Assembly: GCA_003151335.1 (NCBI GenBank)
Contig: PLXE01000036.1
Coordinates: 110,825 to 174,824 of the forward strand
Reading direction: 5' to 3'
DNA from: Acidobacteriaceae bacterium
GTDB lineage: Bacteria > Acidobacteriota > Terriglobia > Terriglobales > Acidobacteriaceae
Length of the DNA stretch: 64,000 nucleotides
A program made the translations under genes and the position numbers. The notes under the pieces are model-generated. The model made no database searches. It saw only the letters and a program-made list of their open reading frames with translations, and was not told the origin of the DNA. Shown in pieces: positions 51,284 to 62,035 of this stretch (the first letter of the stretch is position 1; every line of letters begins with the position of its first letter).

Positions 51284-53323
51284 CTACATCACTGGCGGCA
51301 CGGTGATGCCCATCACGCCCAGAATTCGACTCAACTCGCGGCGAACCACGGCCGCGGTGGCCAGCAGGAACTTCTTGCGGCCCTCGTCGGCTTCCGTAAG
51401 GATATGGTGGCGATGGTAAAAGTTGTTGAACTGCTGCGCCAGCTGGAACGCGTGTTTGGCCGCAAACGCCGGTTCCGTGGTCGCGATGCATTGCTCGACC
51501 ACGAATGATGTCTTTCCTGCCAGCAACCACAGCTCCCAGATTTCCGTGCCGCTCTCGTCGGCAAAGTAGCGCGCATAGTCCACTTCGTTAGCAAGCGCCC
51601 ACTCTGGATCCACACCCGCCTTGCGGAAAATATTGGTCGCGCGCACCACCGCATATTGAGCGTATGGGCCGGTCTCGCCTTCGAAGGCCAACGCCTCTTT
51701 GAAGTCGAACGCGATCACCGACTGCTTGGTAAACTTCAGCATGAAGTAGCGTAGAGCGCCAATCGCGATCTGCCCGCTGATGCGAGCGCGCTCCTCATCG
51801 TCCAGCTCGGGATGCCGGCTATCCACCTCTTTCTTGGCCGCGGCGATCAGCGCATCGAGCAGGGCGTCTGCCTTGACGCCAAAACCCTTGCGGCCCGAAA
51901 CCTCGATGTATGCCTTGGCGCGGTCTTCCTCACTAACCTCGTAACCCAGCTCCATGGCACAGCGCGGCGTGAGAGCGACCATCTCGTACGAGAAGTGGGT
52001 ATAGTGCGCGGCCTGCTCGGTGTAACCCAGCAGCCGGAGGGCTTCGATCACGGTATTCTGCGGATCGCTCTGGCGCGAGTCGATGACGTTATAAATTGCG
52101 GCGACGTTGCCAAAGTGAGGATGGTCCGGCTCGCCGTGCTCAGCCGAAATCCAGACCTCATGATTGTTCGGATAGCGGTAGAACCTGCGGTAGCCGAAGT
52201 CCAAGCCCAGCAGACCAAACTTCCACAGATGATAGGCAATGTCCTTGCCGACGTAGCCGACGGTTCCATTCGAACGCACGATGACCTTGGCGTCTTCGTC
52301 GGGCCCGGAATTTTCCTCCGCGCCGGATGCTAGGTGCCCCATCCTTTCGCCTTCCTTTGGCAAAAGGGTGGGATCGCTTAGCTTCGACGAGGTGGGCCGC
52401 TTCATCACCCAACAGCCCTGGTTTTTGCCTTCGCTCTCGAAATAGAGGACGCCTTTCTCTTTCAACTGCTGGAAGGCCGCGTCCCAGAAGTGCAGGCGGA
52501 GAATCTCGCTTTCGCGCGGGAGGAAATCGTACTCGATGTCGAGGCGGTCCATGGTCTCGAGATGGCGGCGCAATACGGCAGACGCGATCAACTCTGCAAC
52601 CCATGCTATGTCATTGCCACCTCGTTCGATGGCATGCAAAGCTTCAAGTCTAGCTTTAAGATTTTCTTTGTCTTCTTCGTACCACCGCGAGACCTGCGCG
52701 TAAAGGTCCCAGCAGTAAAAATCAAAACGCGGCGTTGACGTTATCAGTTCGACAATGTCCGATTTCGATCTCTTCTCCAGGTGAAGGAACCCCACCACGA
52801 CATCGGCCACCTGCACCCCGGTGTTGTCGATGTAATTTTGAACATCGACCGCGTGCCCAGCCGCTCGCAACAGGCGGACGAAGGTGTCGCCGAGGATGGC
52901 GTTTCGCAGATGCCCGATGTGCGCAGCCTTGTTGGGATTGATGCTGGTGTGTTCGACCAGGATTTTGCCGCTGACGTTAGCAGCACCCTCATCGGCGTGA
53001 TCGGAAACTCCGATCGTCTCGCCACTCACAAGAGCGTTCGCAGCGAGGTTTCGTTTCAATCGCGCATTGATGTAACCAGCGCCCGCGACTTCCAGCTTCT
53101 CGAATCCCTCGGGTAGCGGCAATGCGGCGACAATCTCCTCGGCAATCTTGCGCGAAGGTTTGCGCAGCCGCTTTGCCAGTTCAAACGCGAGCGGCAATGC
53201 GAACTCGCCCATCTCCACCTTGGGCGGCTGCTCGATGACGAGGTTGGCCAGTTCGATCTGGTAGCGCTCGCGCAGAAAGGCAAGCACATGGCTGGCCAGT
53301 TTTTTATGTCGTTCTAAATACAC
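51284..53323 (-). CDS. argS: arginyl-tRNA synthetase, with repeat-derived insertion
   Basis: A 679-residue class I synthetase that charges tRNA-Arg. It has the N-terminal Add-1 domain (LPEGFEKLEVAGAGYINARL), the HIGH motif in AAHIGHLRNAILGDTFVRLL, the KVIVRSNGTVGYVGKDIAYH segment and the C-terminal DALR anticodon domain (AQQFNNFYHRHHIL). A KMSKS-like loop is replaced by EVSGRKGFGVKADALL. Between GCWVM and DAKVIVRSNG there is an extra stretch (KRPTSSKLSDPTLLPKEGER and more, about 35 residues). It is encoded by a palindromic repeat (52330-52380) of intergenic type. Confidence 0.96.
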   Translation of the reverse strand: MYLERHKKLASHVLAFLRERYQIELANLVIEQPPKVEMGEFALPLAFELAKRLRKPSRKIAEEIVAALPLPEGFEKLEVAGAGYINARLKRNLAANALVSGETIGVSDHADEGAANVSGKILVEHTSINPNKAAHIGHLRNAILGDTFVRLLRAAGHAVDVQNYIDNTGVQVADVVVGFLHLEKRSKSDIVELITSTPRFDFYCWDLYAQVSRWYEEDKENLKARLEALHAIERGGNDIAWVAELIASAVLRRHLETMDRLDIEYDFLPRESEILRLHFWDAAFQQLKEKGVLYFESEGKNQGCWVMKRPTSSKLSDPTLLPKEGERMGHLASGAEENSGPDEDAKVIVRSNGTVGYVGKDIAYHLWKFGLLGLDFGYRRFYRYPNNHEVWISAEHGEPDHPHFGNVAAIYNVIDSRQSDPQNTVIEALRLLGYTEQAAHYTHFSYEMVALTPRCAMELGYEVSEEDRAKAYIEVSGRKGFGVKADALLDALIAAAKKEVDSRHPELDDEERARISGQIAIGALRYFMLKFTKQSVIAFDFKEALAFEGETGPYAQYAVVRATNIFRKAGVDPEWALANEVDYARYFADESGTEIWELWLLAGKTSFVVEQCIATTEPAFAAKHAFQLAQQFNNFYHRHHILTEADEGRKKFLLATAAVVRRELSRILGVMGITVPPVM
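52330..52380. repeat. palindromic repeat inserted in frame in argS
   Basis: AGGTGCCCCATCCTTTCGCC, a short spacer, then GGCAAAAGGGTGGGA: an imperfect 14-bp inverted repeat inside the coding sequence, at the site of an insertion not shared by ordinary ArgRS proteins. Confidence 0.7.
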
Positions 53324-53345
53324 ACTCTTCGCTCTTTATGAATAA

Positions 53346-53459
53346 GTCATCACGAGCGCCCGGTTGCGGCGCGAGGAATCTGCTTTTCCCATGATTACGC
53401 AAACAGCAGATCCCTTGTATCTTATCTCACGGCCTAAAGACCGATCGTAACGACAATTC
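53346..53459. repeat. MITE-like inverted repeat (family R4), copy b
   Basis: GTCATCACGAGCGCCCGG, GCGAGGAATCTGCTTTT, then AAACAGCAGATCCCT and GATCGTAACGACAATTC. It has the same order of blocks as the copy at 38413-38555, without the nested hairpin. It lies just upstream of argS. Confidence 0.75.
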
Positions 53460-53602
53460 CACTGGGATTTTCTCTCTCCTACCAACCTCGACAATTCCAA
53501 TCCCAAGCGGGGCCCATCGCGCAGCAGCGTCATCGTTGGAATCGTGCCGACTCCGTTACAATCGGAGATGGCGCACTGCCGCGCATGAATGGAGGACGAC
53601 AG

Positions 53603-53863
53603 ATGGCACAAGTGAAAATCACGGTCCGTAGAAATGGGCCGTTCCGCGTGGAGGCGCCCGAGGGCGCGATCGAATTGGTGGACGCCGACGGCAATCCCTA
53701 CGACTTGACCGGCAAGACAGCGTTTTCGCTGTGCCGCTGTGGCGGATCGGTGAACAAACCCTTCTGCGACGGGACCCATTCCAAGATTGGCTTCCAAGCC
53801 GCCGAGGCCGCCGTGAAGAAGGCCGAGGAGACCGCGCCGCAAGACCCAAAACCCGGCGCTTAG
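53603..53863 (+). CDS. CDGSH iron-sulfur protein
   Basis: An 86-residue protein with a single CDGSH motif, SLCRCGGSVNKPFCDGTHSK then IGF: three Cys and one His (C-x-C-x9-C-x3-H) hold a [2Fe-2S] cluster, as in mitoNEET-type proteins. No transmembrane anchor is present. The C-terminal 25 residues are Ala/Glu/Lys-rich and probably flexible. GGAGG seven bases before the ATG at 53603 sets the start. Roles suggested for bacterial members are cluster transfer and redox sensing; the substrate is unknown. Confidence 0.92.
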   Translation: MAQVKITVRRNGPFRVEAPEGAIELVDADGNPYDLTGKTAFSLCRCGGSVNKPFCDGTHSKIGFQAAEAAVKKAEETAPQDPKPGA

Positions 53864-53904
53864 CAGTGGCGGTGGACGGCCTCACTACGCCCAAGGATGA
53901 CAAT

Positions 53905-53957
53905 CAAAAGCAGATCCCTCGGCTCGGACTGAAGCCCTCGCTCGGGATGACAACTCA
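53905..53957. repeat. R1 dispersed repeat, copy f
   Basis: AGATCCCTCGGCTCGGAC ... CCCTCGCTCGGGATGACA, followed directly by a heptamer array. Confidence 0.6.
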
Positions 53958-53965
53958 AAACTAGA

Positions 53966-54000
53966 TCGCTGATTGCTGACCGCTAACCACTATCCACTAA
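53966..54000. repeat. heptamer array
   Basis: TCGCTGA, TTGCTGA, CCGCTAA, CCACTAT, CCACTAA in register between the CDGSH gene and the VWA gene. Confidence 0.85.
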
Positions 54001-54017
54001 TCCCTTGCCCCCGCTTT

Positions 54018-55274
54018 TCAGTGCACTGTCTTCGTCTTCCTCGACATGTAGTCCATCAGCAGATACTGGCCCAGCGTGTAGGGCGTGGTGAAGTAGGCTT
54101 TGCCGCGGCACATCTCGGTGACCTTCTGCACAAACTGGATGAGCCCGTAGTCGGAGGCAAGCATGAAAGTATTGATCAGGATTCCCGCGCGCTTGCACTT
54201 GGAAACTTCTTTCAGCGTCTCGCTCACCACCAGCGGATCGAGCCCGAAGGCGTTCTTGTAGATGCGGCCATCTTCCAGGGTAAGCGCTGACGGCTTGCCG
54301 TCGGTGATCATCACGATCTGCTTCATGTCTTTGCGCTGGCGTTGCAGGATGCGCTGCGCCATGCGCAGGCCCTCGCGCGTGTTGGTGTAATACGGGCCGA
54401 CCTTGACGCGCGCCAACTGCGACAGCGGCAACTCCTCCGCTGAGTCGTGAAACAACACCAGCGACAGCGAATCGCCGGGGTACTGCGTGCGGATGAGATG
54501 CGAGAGCGCCATGGCCACTTTTTTTGCCGGCGTGAAGCGGTCCTCACCGTACAGGATCATGGAGTGCGAACAGTCGAGCAGGAGCACGGTGGCGCACGAC
54601 GATTGGTACTCGCACTGATGAACCTGAAGATCGCTGTACTCGATGTTCAGCGGCAGGTGCATGCCTTCGCGCTGGATCGCGCTCGACAACGTGGCGGTGA
54701 TGTCGAGGTTCAGCGTGTCGCCGAATTCGTAGGTCTTGGATGCGCCGCTGGCCTCGATGCCGGTGGCCTGGTCGCGGGTGTCGTGGCGGCCAAAGTTCGA
54801 CTTGCCGAGCGAGCCCAGCAGATCGCGCAGCGCGCGGAAGCCGAGGAAGTCGAGCCCCTTGTCGGTGATCTCGAAGCGCGCCTGCCCGCCATCATTCTGG
54901 CGGGCGTCACCGACCTGTCCACCGGCGGTCGAGCTGCGCGAAGGATCATGCGGCTGATCGACGTTGATGTAGTTTTCCTGCTCCATGCGCTCGATGAGCT
55001 GCTCGATCAGATCTTCCATCTGCTCGGGACTCATGGTTTCGATCTGCTCGCGCATTTGCCGGTCGAGCATGTCGCTGTTGAGCAACGCGTCGGCGATGGC
55101 CTGGCGCAGGTCGTCGAGTGTCTGCTCCGCGTCTTTGAGGTCGTAGAAGTCCATGTACTGCTGCTGGAAACCGCTTTGCAGCAGGTAGTCGGAGAGCGCG
55201 CTGAGCAGGTCCTCCATGCTCATCTCGGAGGCGGGCTCGGGAACGTATTTTTTGTACTTGATGAATCTGGCCAT
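54018..55274 (-). CDS. VWA-domain protein, partner of the AAA+ ATPase
   Basis: A 418-residue cytoplasmic protein. The N-terminal half is helical and acidic ([40 protein letters not shown]); the C-terminal half is a VWA domain with an intact MIDAS D.S.S ([16 protein letters not shown]) near residue 235, then [14 protein letters not shown]. No signal peptide is present. It lies 107 bases downstream of, and on the same strand as, a chelatase-type AAA+ gene, the usual arrangement for BchI/BchD- or MoxR/VWA-like insertion machines. The client is unknown. Confidence 0.85.
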   Translation of the reverse strand: MARFIKYKKYVPEPASEMSMEDLLSALSDYLLQSGFQQQYMDFYDLKDAEQTLDDLRQAIADALLNSDMLDRQMREQIETMSPEQMEDLIEQLIERMEQENYINVDQPHDPSRSSTAGGQVGDARQNDGGQARFEITDKGLDFLGFRALRDLLGSLGKSNFGRHDTRDQATGIEASGASKTYEFGDTLNLDITATLSSAIQREGMHLPLNIEYSDLQVHQCEYQSSCATVLLLDCSHSMILYGEDRFTPAKKVAMALSHLIRTQYPGDSLSLVLFHDSAEELPLSQLARVKVGPYYTNTREGLRMAQRILQRQRKDMKQIVMITDGKPSALTLEDGRIYKNAFGLDPLVVSETLKEVSKCKRAGILINTFMLASDYGLIQFVQKVTEMCRGKAYFTTPYTLGQYLLMDYMSRKTKTVH

Positions 55275-55309
55275 CAGCCGTTAGCTCTTAGCAATTAGCC
55301 GTTAGCAAT
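55275..55309. repeat. heptamer array at the VWA gene start
   Basis: CAGCCGT, TAGCTCT, TAGCAAT, TAGCCGT, TAGCAAT in register, immediately upstream of the VWA start codon (minus strand), occupying its ribosome-binding region. Confidence 0.9.
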
Positions 55310-55340
55310 CAAGGAAGCGCTGAGTCGCTGCAGTTTCTTC

Positions 55341-55382
55341 TAGCCACTATCCACTAGCCACTATCCACTAGCCACTGACCCC
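55341..55382. repeat. heptamer array at the AAA+ gene stop
   Basis: TAGCCAC and TATCCAC alternate five times in exact register, then TGACCCC. The array touches the TAG stop of the AAA+ gene. Confidence 0.9.
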
Positions 55383-56890
55383 TAATTAAACGGCCTGCGC
55401 TGGCGGCGAACCTCGCGCTCGCCGTCCTCGTCGTCGCGGACGCGTGACTTCTCGCGCGGCGGCTGCTTCTCGCCCGCGGTAAACATACGCTCCTCGCTGC
55501 GTCCAATTTTTTTGTGCGCGTACAGGCCTTCGAGAATGAACTCTGCGCCCGAGACCAGCACCTCCGACGGCTCTTTCCCGCTCAGGCCCAGGTCGCTCAA
55601 CTTATCCAGCAGTCCCTGAATGCTGCGCAGTTTGTGCAGCATCTCCTGCGCGCTGGCCGAGTCGCGCATCTGGATCTCGCCGCCCAGATCGAACCACTGC
55701 ACCACCTGGTTCATGTTGCTGTTGCCGTGAAAATATTTGTCATAGGTGCGAGCGACTGCGGCGCGAATGATCTCGCGCACCACGTTGTCGGCGCCCTTCA
55801 GTTCGCCTTCGTATTCCAGTTCGAGTTTGCCGGTCATCGCCGGCAGCGCGGCGTAAATGTCGCCGATGCGCGGGACCACCAGCTTCTCGCCGGAACGAAT
55901 GGCGCGCCGCTCGGCATTGGAGATGACGTTTTCCGTGGCGCTGATGGGCAGCCGCTGGCTCACCCCAGAGCGCTTGTCGATGCGCTTGTCTTCGCGGGCG
56001 ATGAACGCAATCTGTTCGATCACCTGGCTCACGAATTCGGGAAGCTGCAGTTGCAGGCCACTGCGCGCCGTCCATGCTTCTTGCGCGGTGATGGCAATTC
56101 CCTCTTCGATGGTCGCCGGATAATGCGTGCGAATTTCAGAGCCGATGCGGTCCTTCAGCGGCGTAATGATTTTGCCGCGCGCGGTGTAATCCTCAGGATT
56201 GGCGCTGAAGACGAGCGCCACGTCGAGCGGCATGCGCACCGGGTAGCCCTTAATCTGCACATCGCCTTCCTGCATGATGTTGAACAGGCCAACCTGGATC
56301 TTGCCGGCGAGATCAGGCAGCTCGTTGATGGCAAAGATGCCGCGATTGGCGCGCGGCAACAGGCCATAGTGGACCGTGTACTCGCTGCCCAGCTCGTAGC
56401 CGCCCTTGGCCGCCTTAATGGGATCGATGTCGCCGATCAGGTCGGCGATAGTGACGTCGGGGGTCGCCAGCTTTTCCACGTAGCGATCATCGGCGGCCAG
56501 GTAAGAAATGGGCGCGTCGTCGGGATTGTTGGCCAGCAATTCGCGGCAGCGGCGGCAAATCGGCGCGTAAGGATTGTCGTGGATTTCGCAGCCGCTCAGG
56601 TACGGCACATGCGGATCGAGCAGCCCCGCAAGCGCCCGCAGGATGCGGCTCTTCGCCTGCCCGCGCAATCCGAGCAGAATAAAATTATGCCGGGACAGTA
56701 CCGCGTTCACGATCTGCGGCACCACCGTGTCGTCGTAGCCGACAATGCCGGGGAAGATGGGCCCGCTGCTGCGCAAGCGCGCGATCAGGTTGTCACGCAT
56801 TTCATCCTTGACGCGGCGGTTGCGCACCCGTTGCTCGGAAAACTGCGAGTTGCTGCGAAGCTCGCCCAGGGTCTGCGGAAGTTTGCTCAA
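55382..56890 (-). CDS. Mg-chelatase-like AAA+ ATPase
   Basis: A 502-residue ATPase of the ChlI/MoxR type. The P-loop reads LLGLRGQAKSRILRAL, with Ala where the usual Gly precedes Lys. Walker B is GIFAINELPDLAGKIQ, followed by IMQEGDVQIKGYPVRMPLDV and sensor 1 ALVFSANPEDYTARGK. A CRRCRELL pair after GCEIHDNPYAPI may bind zinc. A long charged C-terminal tail (KQPPREKSRVRDDEDGEREV) ends the protein. It is followed by the VWA gene, so the two probably form one remodelling complex. The substrate is unknown; Mg insertion into porphyrin is unlikely without other bch genes. Confidence 0.88.
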   Translation of the reverse strand: MSKLPQTLGELRSNSQFSEQRVRNRRVKDEMRDNLIARLRSSGPIFPGIVGYDDTVVPQIVNAVLSRHNFILLGLRGQAKSRILRALAGLLDPHVPYLSGCEIHDNPYAPICRRCRELLANNPDDAPISYLAADDRYVEKLATPDVTIADLIGDIDPIKAAKGGYELGSEYTVHYGLLPRANRGIFAINELPDLAGKIQVGLFNIMQEGDVQIKGYPVRMPLDVALVFSANPEDYTARGKIITPLKDRIGSEIRTHYPATIEEGIAITAQEAWTARSGLQLQLPEFVSQVIEQIAFIAREDKRIDKRSGVSQRLPISATENVISNAERRAIRSGEKLVVPRIGDIYAALPAMTGKLELEYEGELKGADNVVREIIRAAVARTYDKYFHGNSNMNQVVQWFDLGGEIQMRDSASAQEMLHKLRSIQGLLDKLSDLGLSGKEPSEVLVSGAEFILEGLYAHKKIGRSEERMFTAGEKQPPREKSRVRDDEDGEREVRRQRRPFN

Positions 56891-57087
56891 AGGCTGGATA
56901 CCTCCAGGGTCACGGCCGCCATCCTCGCAAGCGGACCGAATGCTGCCGAATGTTCGTATTCTACGCCAGCGCGGATGCGGCCCGCACGCGATGGTGAGCA
57001 GCCCAAAGTGGATTGTCGCGGCAGGAAAGAGGAGCGGTCAGCATTGGGAGCAGGGCACAGAGGGTGAGGCATCGGGACGCAGTCGCC

Positions 57088-57615
57088 CTAGCTTTGCCAC
57101 TGTGCAATCTGCACGAACTCAAGAGCCGATCGCGCCGACATGGCGCCGGGCGCGTGTTTCGGCAGAGCGCCGAGGTACATCGCCGTTTCATCGCAGGCAT
57201 GAAGGCGCGGGCACTTCAGACAATCTTTGTGCATCTTGTCGGGCAGCGCTTCTTTGTCCACAACCTGGAAACCCATTTGGCCGAAGAAGTCGGGGATGCG
57301 CGTGAACAGGCAGATGCAGGTCACGCTCTGCCGTTTCGCCTCCATCAACAGCGCGTCAACCAGCACCCGGCCTGCGCCTTTGCCCTTCGCTTTGGCCGTC
57401 ACCGTGATGGAGCGAATTTCGGCCAGGTGCATTCCGTACAAATGCAGCGCGCCACATCCGACGACTTCACCATCCAGCTCAACCACCACGAAGTCGCGAA
57501 TGTTCTCGCAGATCTCCGCCAGCGAGCGCGGCAGCAGCGTACCGTCGGCCACGTGGACCTGAATCATTTGCTCGATGCCGATGGCGTCGGGAAGGGTTGC
57601 GCTACGTGCCTGCAT
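57088..57615 (-). CDS. argA: N-acetylglutamate synthase, GNAT type
   Basis: A 175-residue GNAT acetyltransferase resembling the short stand-alone ArgA: LPDAIGIEQMIQVHVADGTL, VVELDGEVVGCGALHLYG, AEIRSITVTAKAKGKGAGRV (acetyl-CoA loop) and LFTRIPDFFGQMGFQVVDKE. Two Cys pairs follow in KDCLKCPRLHAC. It makes N-acetylglutamate, the first intermediate of arginine synthesis. The ATG lies 14 bases inside the argH end, so it is translationally coupled as the last gene of the arg operon. Confidence 0.88.
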   Translation of the reverse strand: MQARSATLPDAIGIEQMIQVHVADGTLLPRSLAEICENIRDFVVVELDGEVVGCGALHLYGMHLAEIRSITVTAKAKGKGAGRVLVDALLMEAKRQSVTCICLFTRIPDFFGQMGFQVVDKEALPDKMHKDCLKCPRLHACDETAMYLGALPKHAPGAMSARSALEFVQIAQWQS

Positions 57616-58992
57616 GGGCGGCTCCTGCGTAGATGGATAGCTTCTCCTTGATCGCTGCTAATGCCGCCCGGACCCGCAACGGCGCGGTCCCTCCCGGCAC
57701 ATCGTGAATCGCCAGGACTTCCTCCAGCGCCAACGCGCGGAACAGTTCGGCATCGGCGGCGATGCCACACTGCGCGTAGTCTTGCTTCGACAGTTGCTCC
57801 AATGCGCAACTTTTCTCCAGGCCGAGGCGAACGGCTTGCCCCACCTGCTCGTGTGCCTGACGGAACGGAACTCCCCGCCGCACCAGAAGTGCCGCAAGCG
57901 CCAGAGCGTTCATGAATCCGCCACTCGCCGCCTGCTGCATCCGCTCGCCGTCGAATGAAACCACCGCCAGAAATCCAGTCGCCACGCGCAACATACTCGA
58001 TACCTGACCAGCCGCGGCGAAAACCGGCTGCTGCGTCTCCTGCAGGTCTTTGTTGTAAGCCAGGGGCAGTCCTTTGACCGCAATCCACAGCTCCGTGGCG
58101 TTGGCAAATACTCTTCCGGCCTTGCCGCGAACTAGTTCCAGCGCGTCCGGATTCTTCTTCTGTGGCATGGCGCTGCTACCCGTCGAAAATTGCTCCGGCA
58201 ACTTCACGAAGCCAAACTCGGTGGTCGAGAACAGCACCAACTCCTCGGCCCACCGGCTCAGATGCAACGCCACGACCGACAGCGCCTGCACAAACTCAAT
58301 GGCAAAGTCACGGTCGCTGGTTGCGTCGATGCTGTTGGCAGTGGGCGAGTCAAACTGCAACTCGTTCGCCACGGCCTCGCGATCGAGCGGCAGAATTGTG
58401 CCTGCCACCGCTCCCGAACCCAGCGGACATTCGTTCATACGCTTGCGGCAATCGGCCAGCCTGTCCAGATCGCGCAGGAACATCTCAACATAGGCGAGCA
58501 GCCAATGTGCCACCAGAACGGGCTCCGCTCGCTGCAAATGCGTGTAAGCCGGCATCGCGTTCTGGCCGGCATCTTCCGCCTGCTCCACGAATTCGCCCAG
58601 AAACTCCAGCAGCGTTTGCGATATGGCGTCGATCTGCTCGCGCACATACAGCCGCAGGTCGGTCGCAATCTGCTCGTTGCGGCTGCGCCCGGTGTGCAGC
58701 TTGTAACCCACCTCACCGGCCAACTCCACCAGTCGCTTCTCGACGAAGTGGTGCACATCTTCGATCGTGGGATCGTCATCCTGGGGCCCGCCTTCGCCCT
58801 CGATCTGATCCAGAGCGGACAGCGTTGCCGCAAGCTCACGCTCACTCAGCACGCCCGCCGCTGCCAGCGCGGCCGCATGGGCCTTGCTGGCCGCCACCTC
58901 GTAGGGCAGCAGCGCGCGGTCGAATGGGAACGAGCGCTGCCACTGCTCAAAGTCAGGATTCTGCGCCTGGCCGAAACGGCCCGACCACATCT

Positions 58993-58996
<4 letters not shown>
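57602..58996 (-). CDS. argH: argininosuccinate lyase
   Basis: A 464-residue fumarase/aspartase-superfamily enzyme that splits argininosuccinate into arginine and fumarate. Signatures: MKMWSGRFGQAQNPDFEQWQ at the start, HTGRSRNEQIATDLRLYVRE, AYTHLQRAEPVLVAHWLLAY, and the catalytic loop STGSSAMPQKKNPDALELVR. The family start at 58996 overlaps the argG stop as ATGA; the ORF track runs 333 bases too far upstream through argG in another frame. Length is normal. Confidence 0.96.
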
Positions 58997-60190
<1,194 letters not shown>

Positions 60191-60198
<8 letters not shown>

Positions 60199-61204
60199 AG
60201 GAACTCCTCGGCGGGAAGCGATGAACGCCGCCTTCCAGCAACAAAACCATGATGGCTTTTTGAACATGCAGGCGATTCTCCGCCTGGTCGAAGACCACCG
60301 AACGCGGCGAATCGATCACCGCCGCCGCCACTTCATCACCACGATGCGCCGGTAGGCAGTGCATAAACAGCGCATGTTTCGCGGCATCAGAGAACAGCTT
60401 CGGGTCCACCTGGAAGGGCAGAAATATCTCGCGGCGCTCGGCGGCTTCGTCTTCCTGGCCCATGCTGGCCCACACGTCGGTATAAACCGCGTCGGCCCCA
60501 GCGACCGCCTCGATGGGATCGTTGACGACCTGCACTGCGCCACCCGAGGCCGCCGCCAATTTGTGCGCTGCGCTCAAGACGGCTTCGCTCGGCTCGTATC
60601 CTTGGGGCGTTCCCACCGAGATGGTCGCTCCCAGGCTGGCTGCCGCCAGCATCAGCGAGTGCGCAACATTATTGCCATCGCCGACATAGGCGAGACGCAC
60701 GTTGCGCAGGTCGCCGAAATGTTCCTGCAAGGTCAGCATGTCGGCCAGTGCCTGGCAGGGATGCTCCAGTTCGCTCAGGGCGTTGATCACCGGGATCGAA
60801 GCGTGCGTTGCCATGGTCGTGACGGTCTCGTGGGCGAACGTCCGCAGCACCACGCCATCAACCCAGCGCTCCAGGTTATGGGCCACGTCACTGAGACTCT
60901 CGCGAGCGCCCAGCCGCGACTGCGTTTGATCGACAAAAAACGACACGCCGCCGAGACTGGTGATGCCAGCCTCAAACGTCAAGCGGGTGCGCAGCGAAGG
61001 CTTCTCGAAGAACAAGACAATTTGTTTGCCAGCCAGCGTGCCGCGATAGTCCGCGGGGCGCGCTTTCATCGCCGTTGCCAGCTCCAGCACACAAGCGAGT
61101 TCTTCCGGCGCGAAATCCTGGATCGAGATCAGGTCGCGTCCGGAAACGCTGCGTTGCGTGTACGGCTGGGGACCTAGGCCCGCGGGAACTGAAGTAGCAA
61201 TCAT
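60191..61204 (-). CDS. argF: ornithine carbamoyltransferase
   Basis: A 337-residue transcarbamylase making citrulline from ornithine and carbamoyl phosphate. The carbamoyl-phosphate loop is EKPSLRTRLTFEAG, with SELEHPCQALADMLTL and the ornithine-site HCLPAHRGDEV. The N-terminal 20 residues precede the usual start and the C-terminus carries a short basic tail (HRFPPRSSYA). GGGAG lies upstream of the ATG. Its end overlaps argG; its start lies 33 bases after argB, separated by a heptamer array. Confidence 0.95.
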
Positions 61205-61215
61205 GTGGTGTCTCC

Positions 61216-61257
61216 CTTAGCACTTAGCACTTAGCACTTAGCAGTTAGTTGCTAAGC
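61216..61257. repeat. heptamer array running into the argB 3' end
   Basis: CTTAGCA four times in exact register, then GTTAGTT, GCTAAGC. The argB stop (complement of 61238-61240) is inside it, so the last residues of ArgB (LATNC) are repeat-encoded. Confidence 0.88.
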
Positions 61258-62035
61258 TGCTCGCAATGACCTCTGTGCCGCATTCAATCGGATCGCTGAA
61301 GAAGCCGGGCAACACCTCCGCGTGTTCCGCGGGCAGGATGCGAACGCGCGCCACGCCCCGCTTCAGCGCCTTGATGCAAGCCTCCAGTTTGGGCAACATG
61401 CCGCCGCTGACCGTCGCTTGCTGCACCATGGCCGCAATCGATTTCACGTCGAGCCAGCGAATGACCGCGCCTTCAGCATCCTTGACGCCGGCCACATCGG
61501 TGAGATAGATCAGCGCATCCGCGCCGCACGCCACCGCGCACGCCGACGCCATGTGATCGGCGTTGATGTTGTAGTACTCGCCGTCAACCCCGAGCGCCAG
61601 GCTCGACACCACCGGCACGATGCCGGCGTTCCACAGTCGCTCGATCCACTGCGCGTCAACCGAGCAGATTTCGCCGACATAACCGAGATCGGGTTGCTGT
61701 TTTTTGGTGGCGCGAAACATTTGCAAGTCGCCGCCGCACAGTCCTAGCGATGGCTGTCCGGCGGCGCCGATCGACGCCACCAGCCGCTTGTTCAGCTGCC
61801 CGGCCAACACCATCACGGCCACATCGCGCGTCTGCGCATCGGTGACCCGCAAGCCGTCAATGAAAGTGGTTTCGCAACCGAGTTGCTTCAGGGTGCGGCT
61901 CAGCGCCGCTCCTCCGCCGTGAACGATCACCAGCTTGTGACCTTCACGCCAGAGGCTGGGGATGGTCCTGGCAAACTTCTTGACCAGCTCTTTGTCGTCG
62001 AGAGCCGCGCCGCCAATCTTGATCACCAGTTTCAC
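61238..62035 (-). CDS. argB: acetylglutamate kinase
   Basis: A 265-residue amino-acid kinase that phosphorylates N-acetylglutamate. It has LVIKIGGAALDDKELVKKFA, VIVHGGGAALSRTLKQLG, GYVGEICSVDAQWIERL, NINADHMASACAVACGADAL and SGGMLPKLEACIKAL. The start is GTG at 62035, overlapping the argC stop as GTGA; the ORF track runs 489 bases too far upstream. The C-terminus (SSLATNC) comes from a heptamer array. No N-terminal arginine-sensing helix is seen, so feedback inhibition by arginine is less likely. Confidence 0.95.
   Translation of the reverse strand: MKLVIKIGGAALDDKELVKKFARTIPSLWREGHKLVIVHGGGAALSRTLKQLGCETTFIDGLRVTDAQTRDVAVMVLAGQLNKRLVASIGAAGQPSLGLCGGDLQMFRATKKQQPDLGYVGEICSVDAQWIERLWNAGIVPVVSSLALGVDGEYYNINADHMASACAVACGADALIYLTDVAGVKDAEGAVIRWLDVKSIAAMVQQATVSGGMLPKLEACIKALKRGVARVRILPAEHAEVLPGFFSDPIECGTEVIASSLATNC

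Noticed and set aside
55514-57067. 517-residue plus-strand ORF
   Set aside because: Shadow of the AAA+ gene on the other strand; its sequence lacks any recognisable motif.
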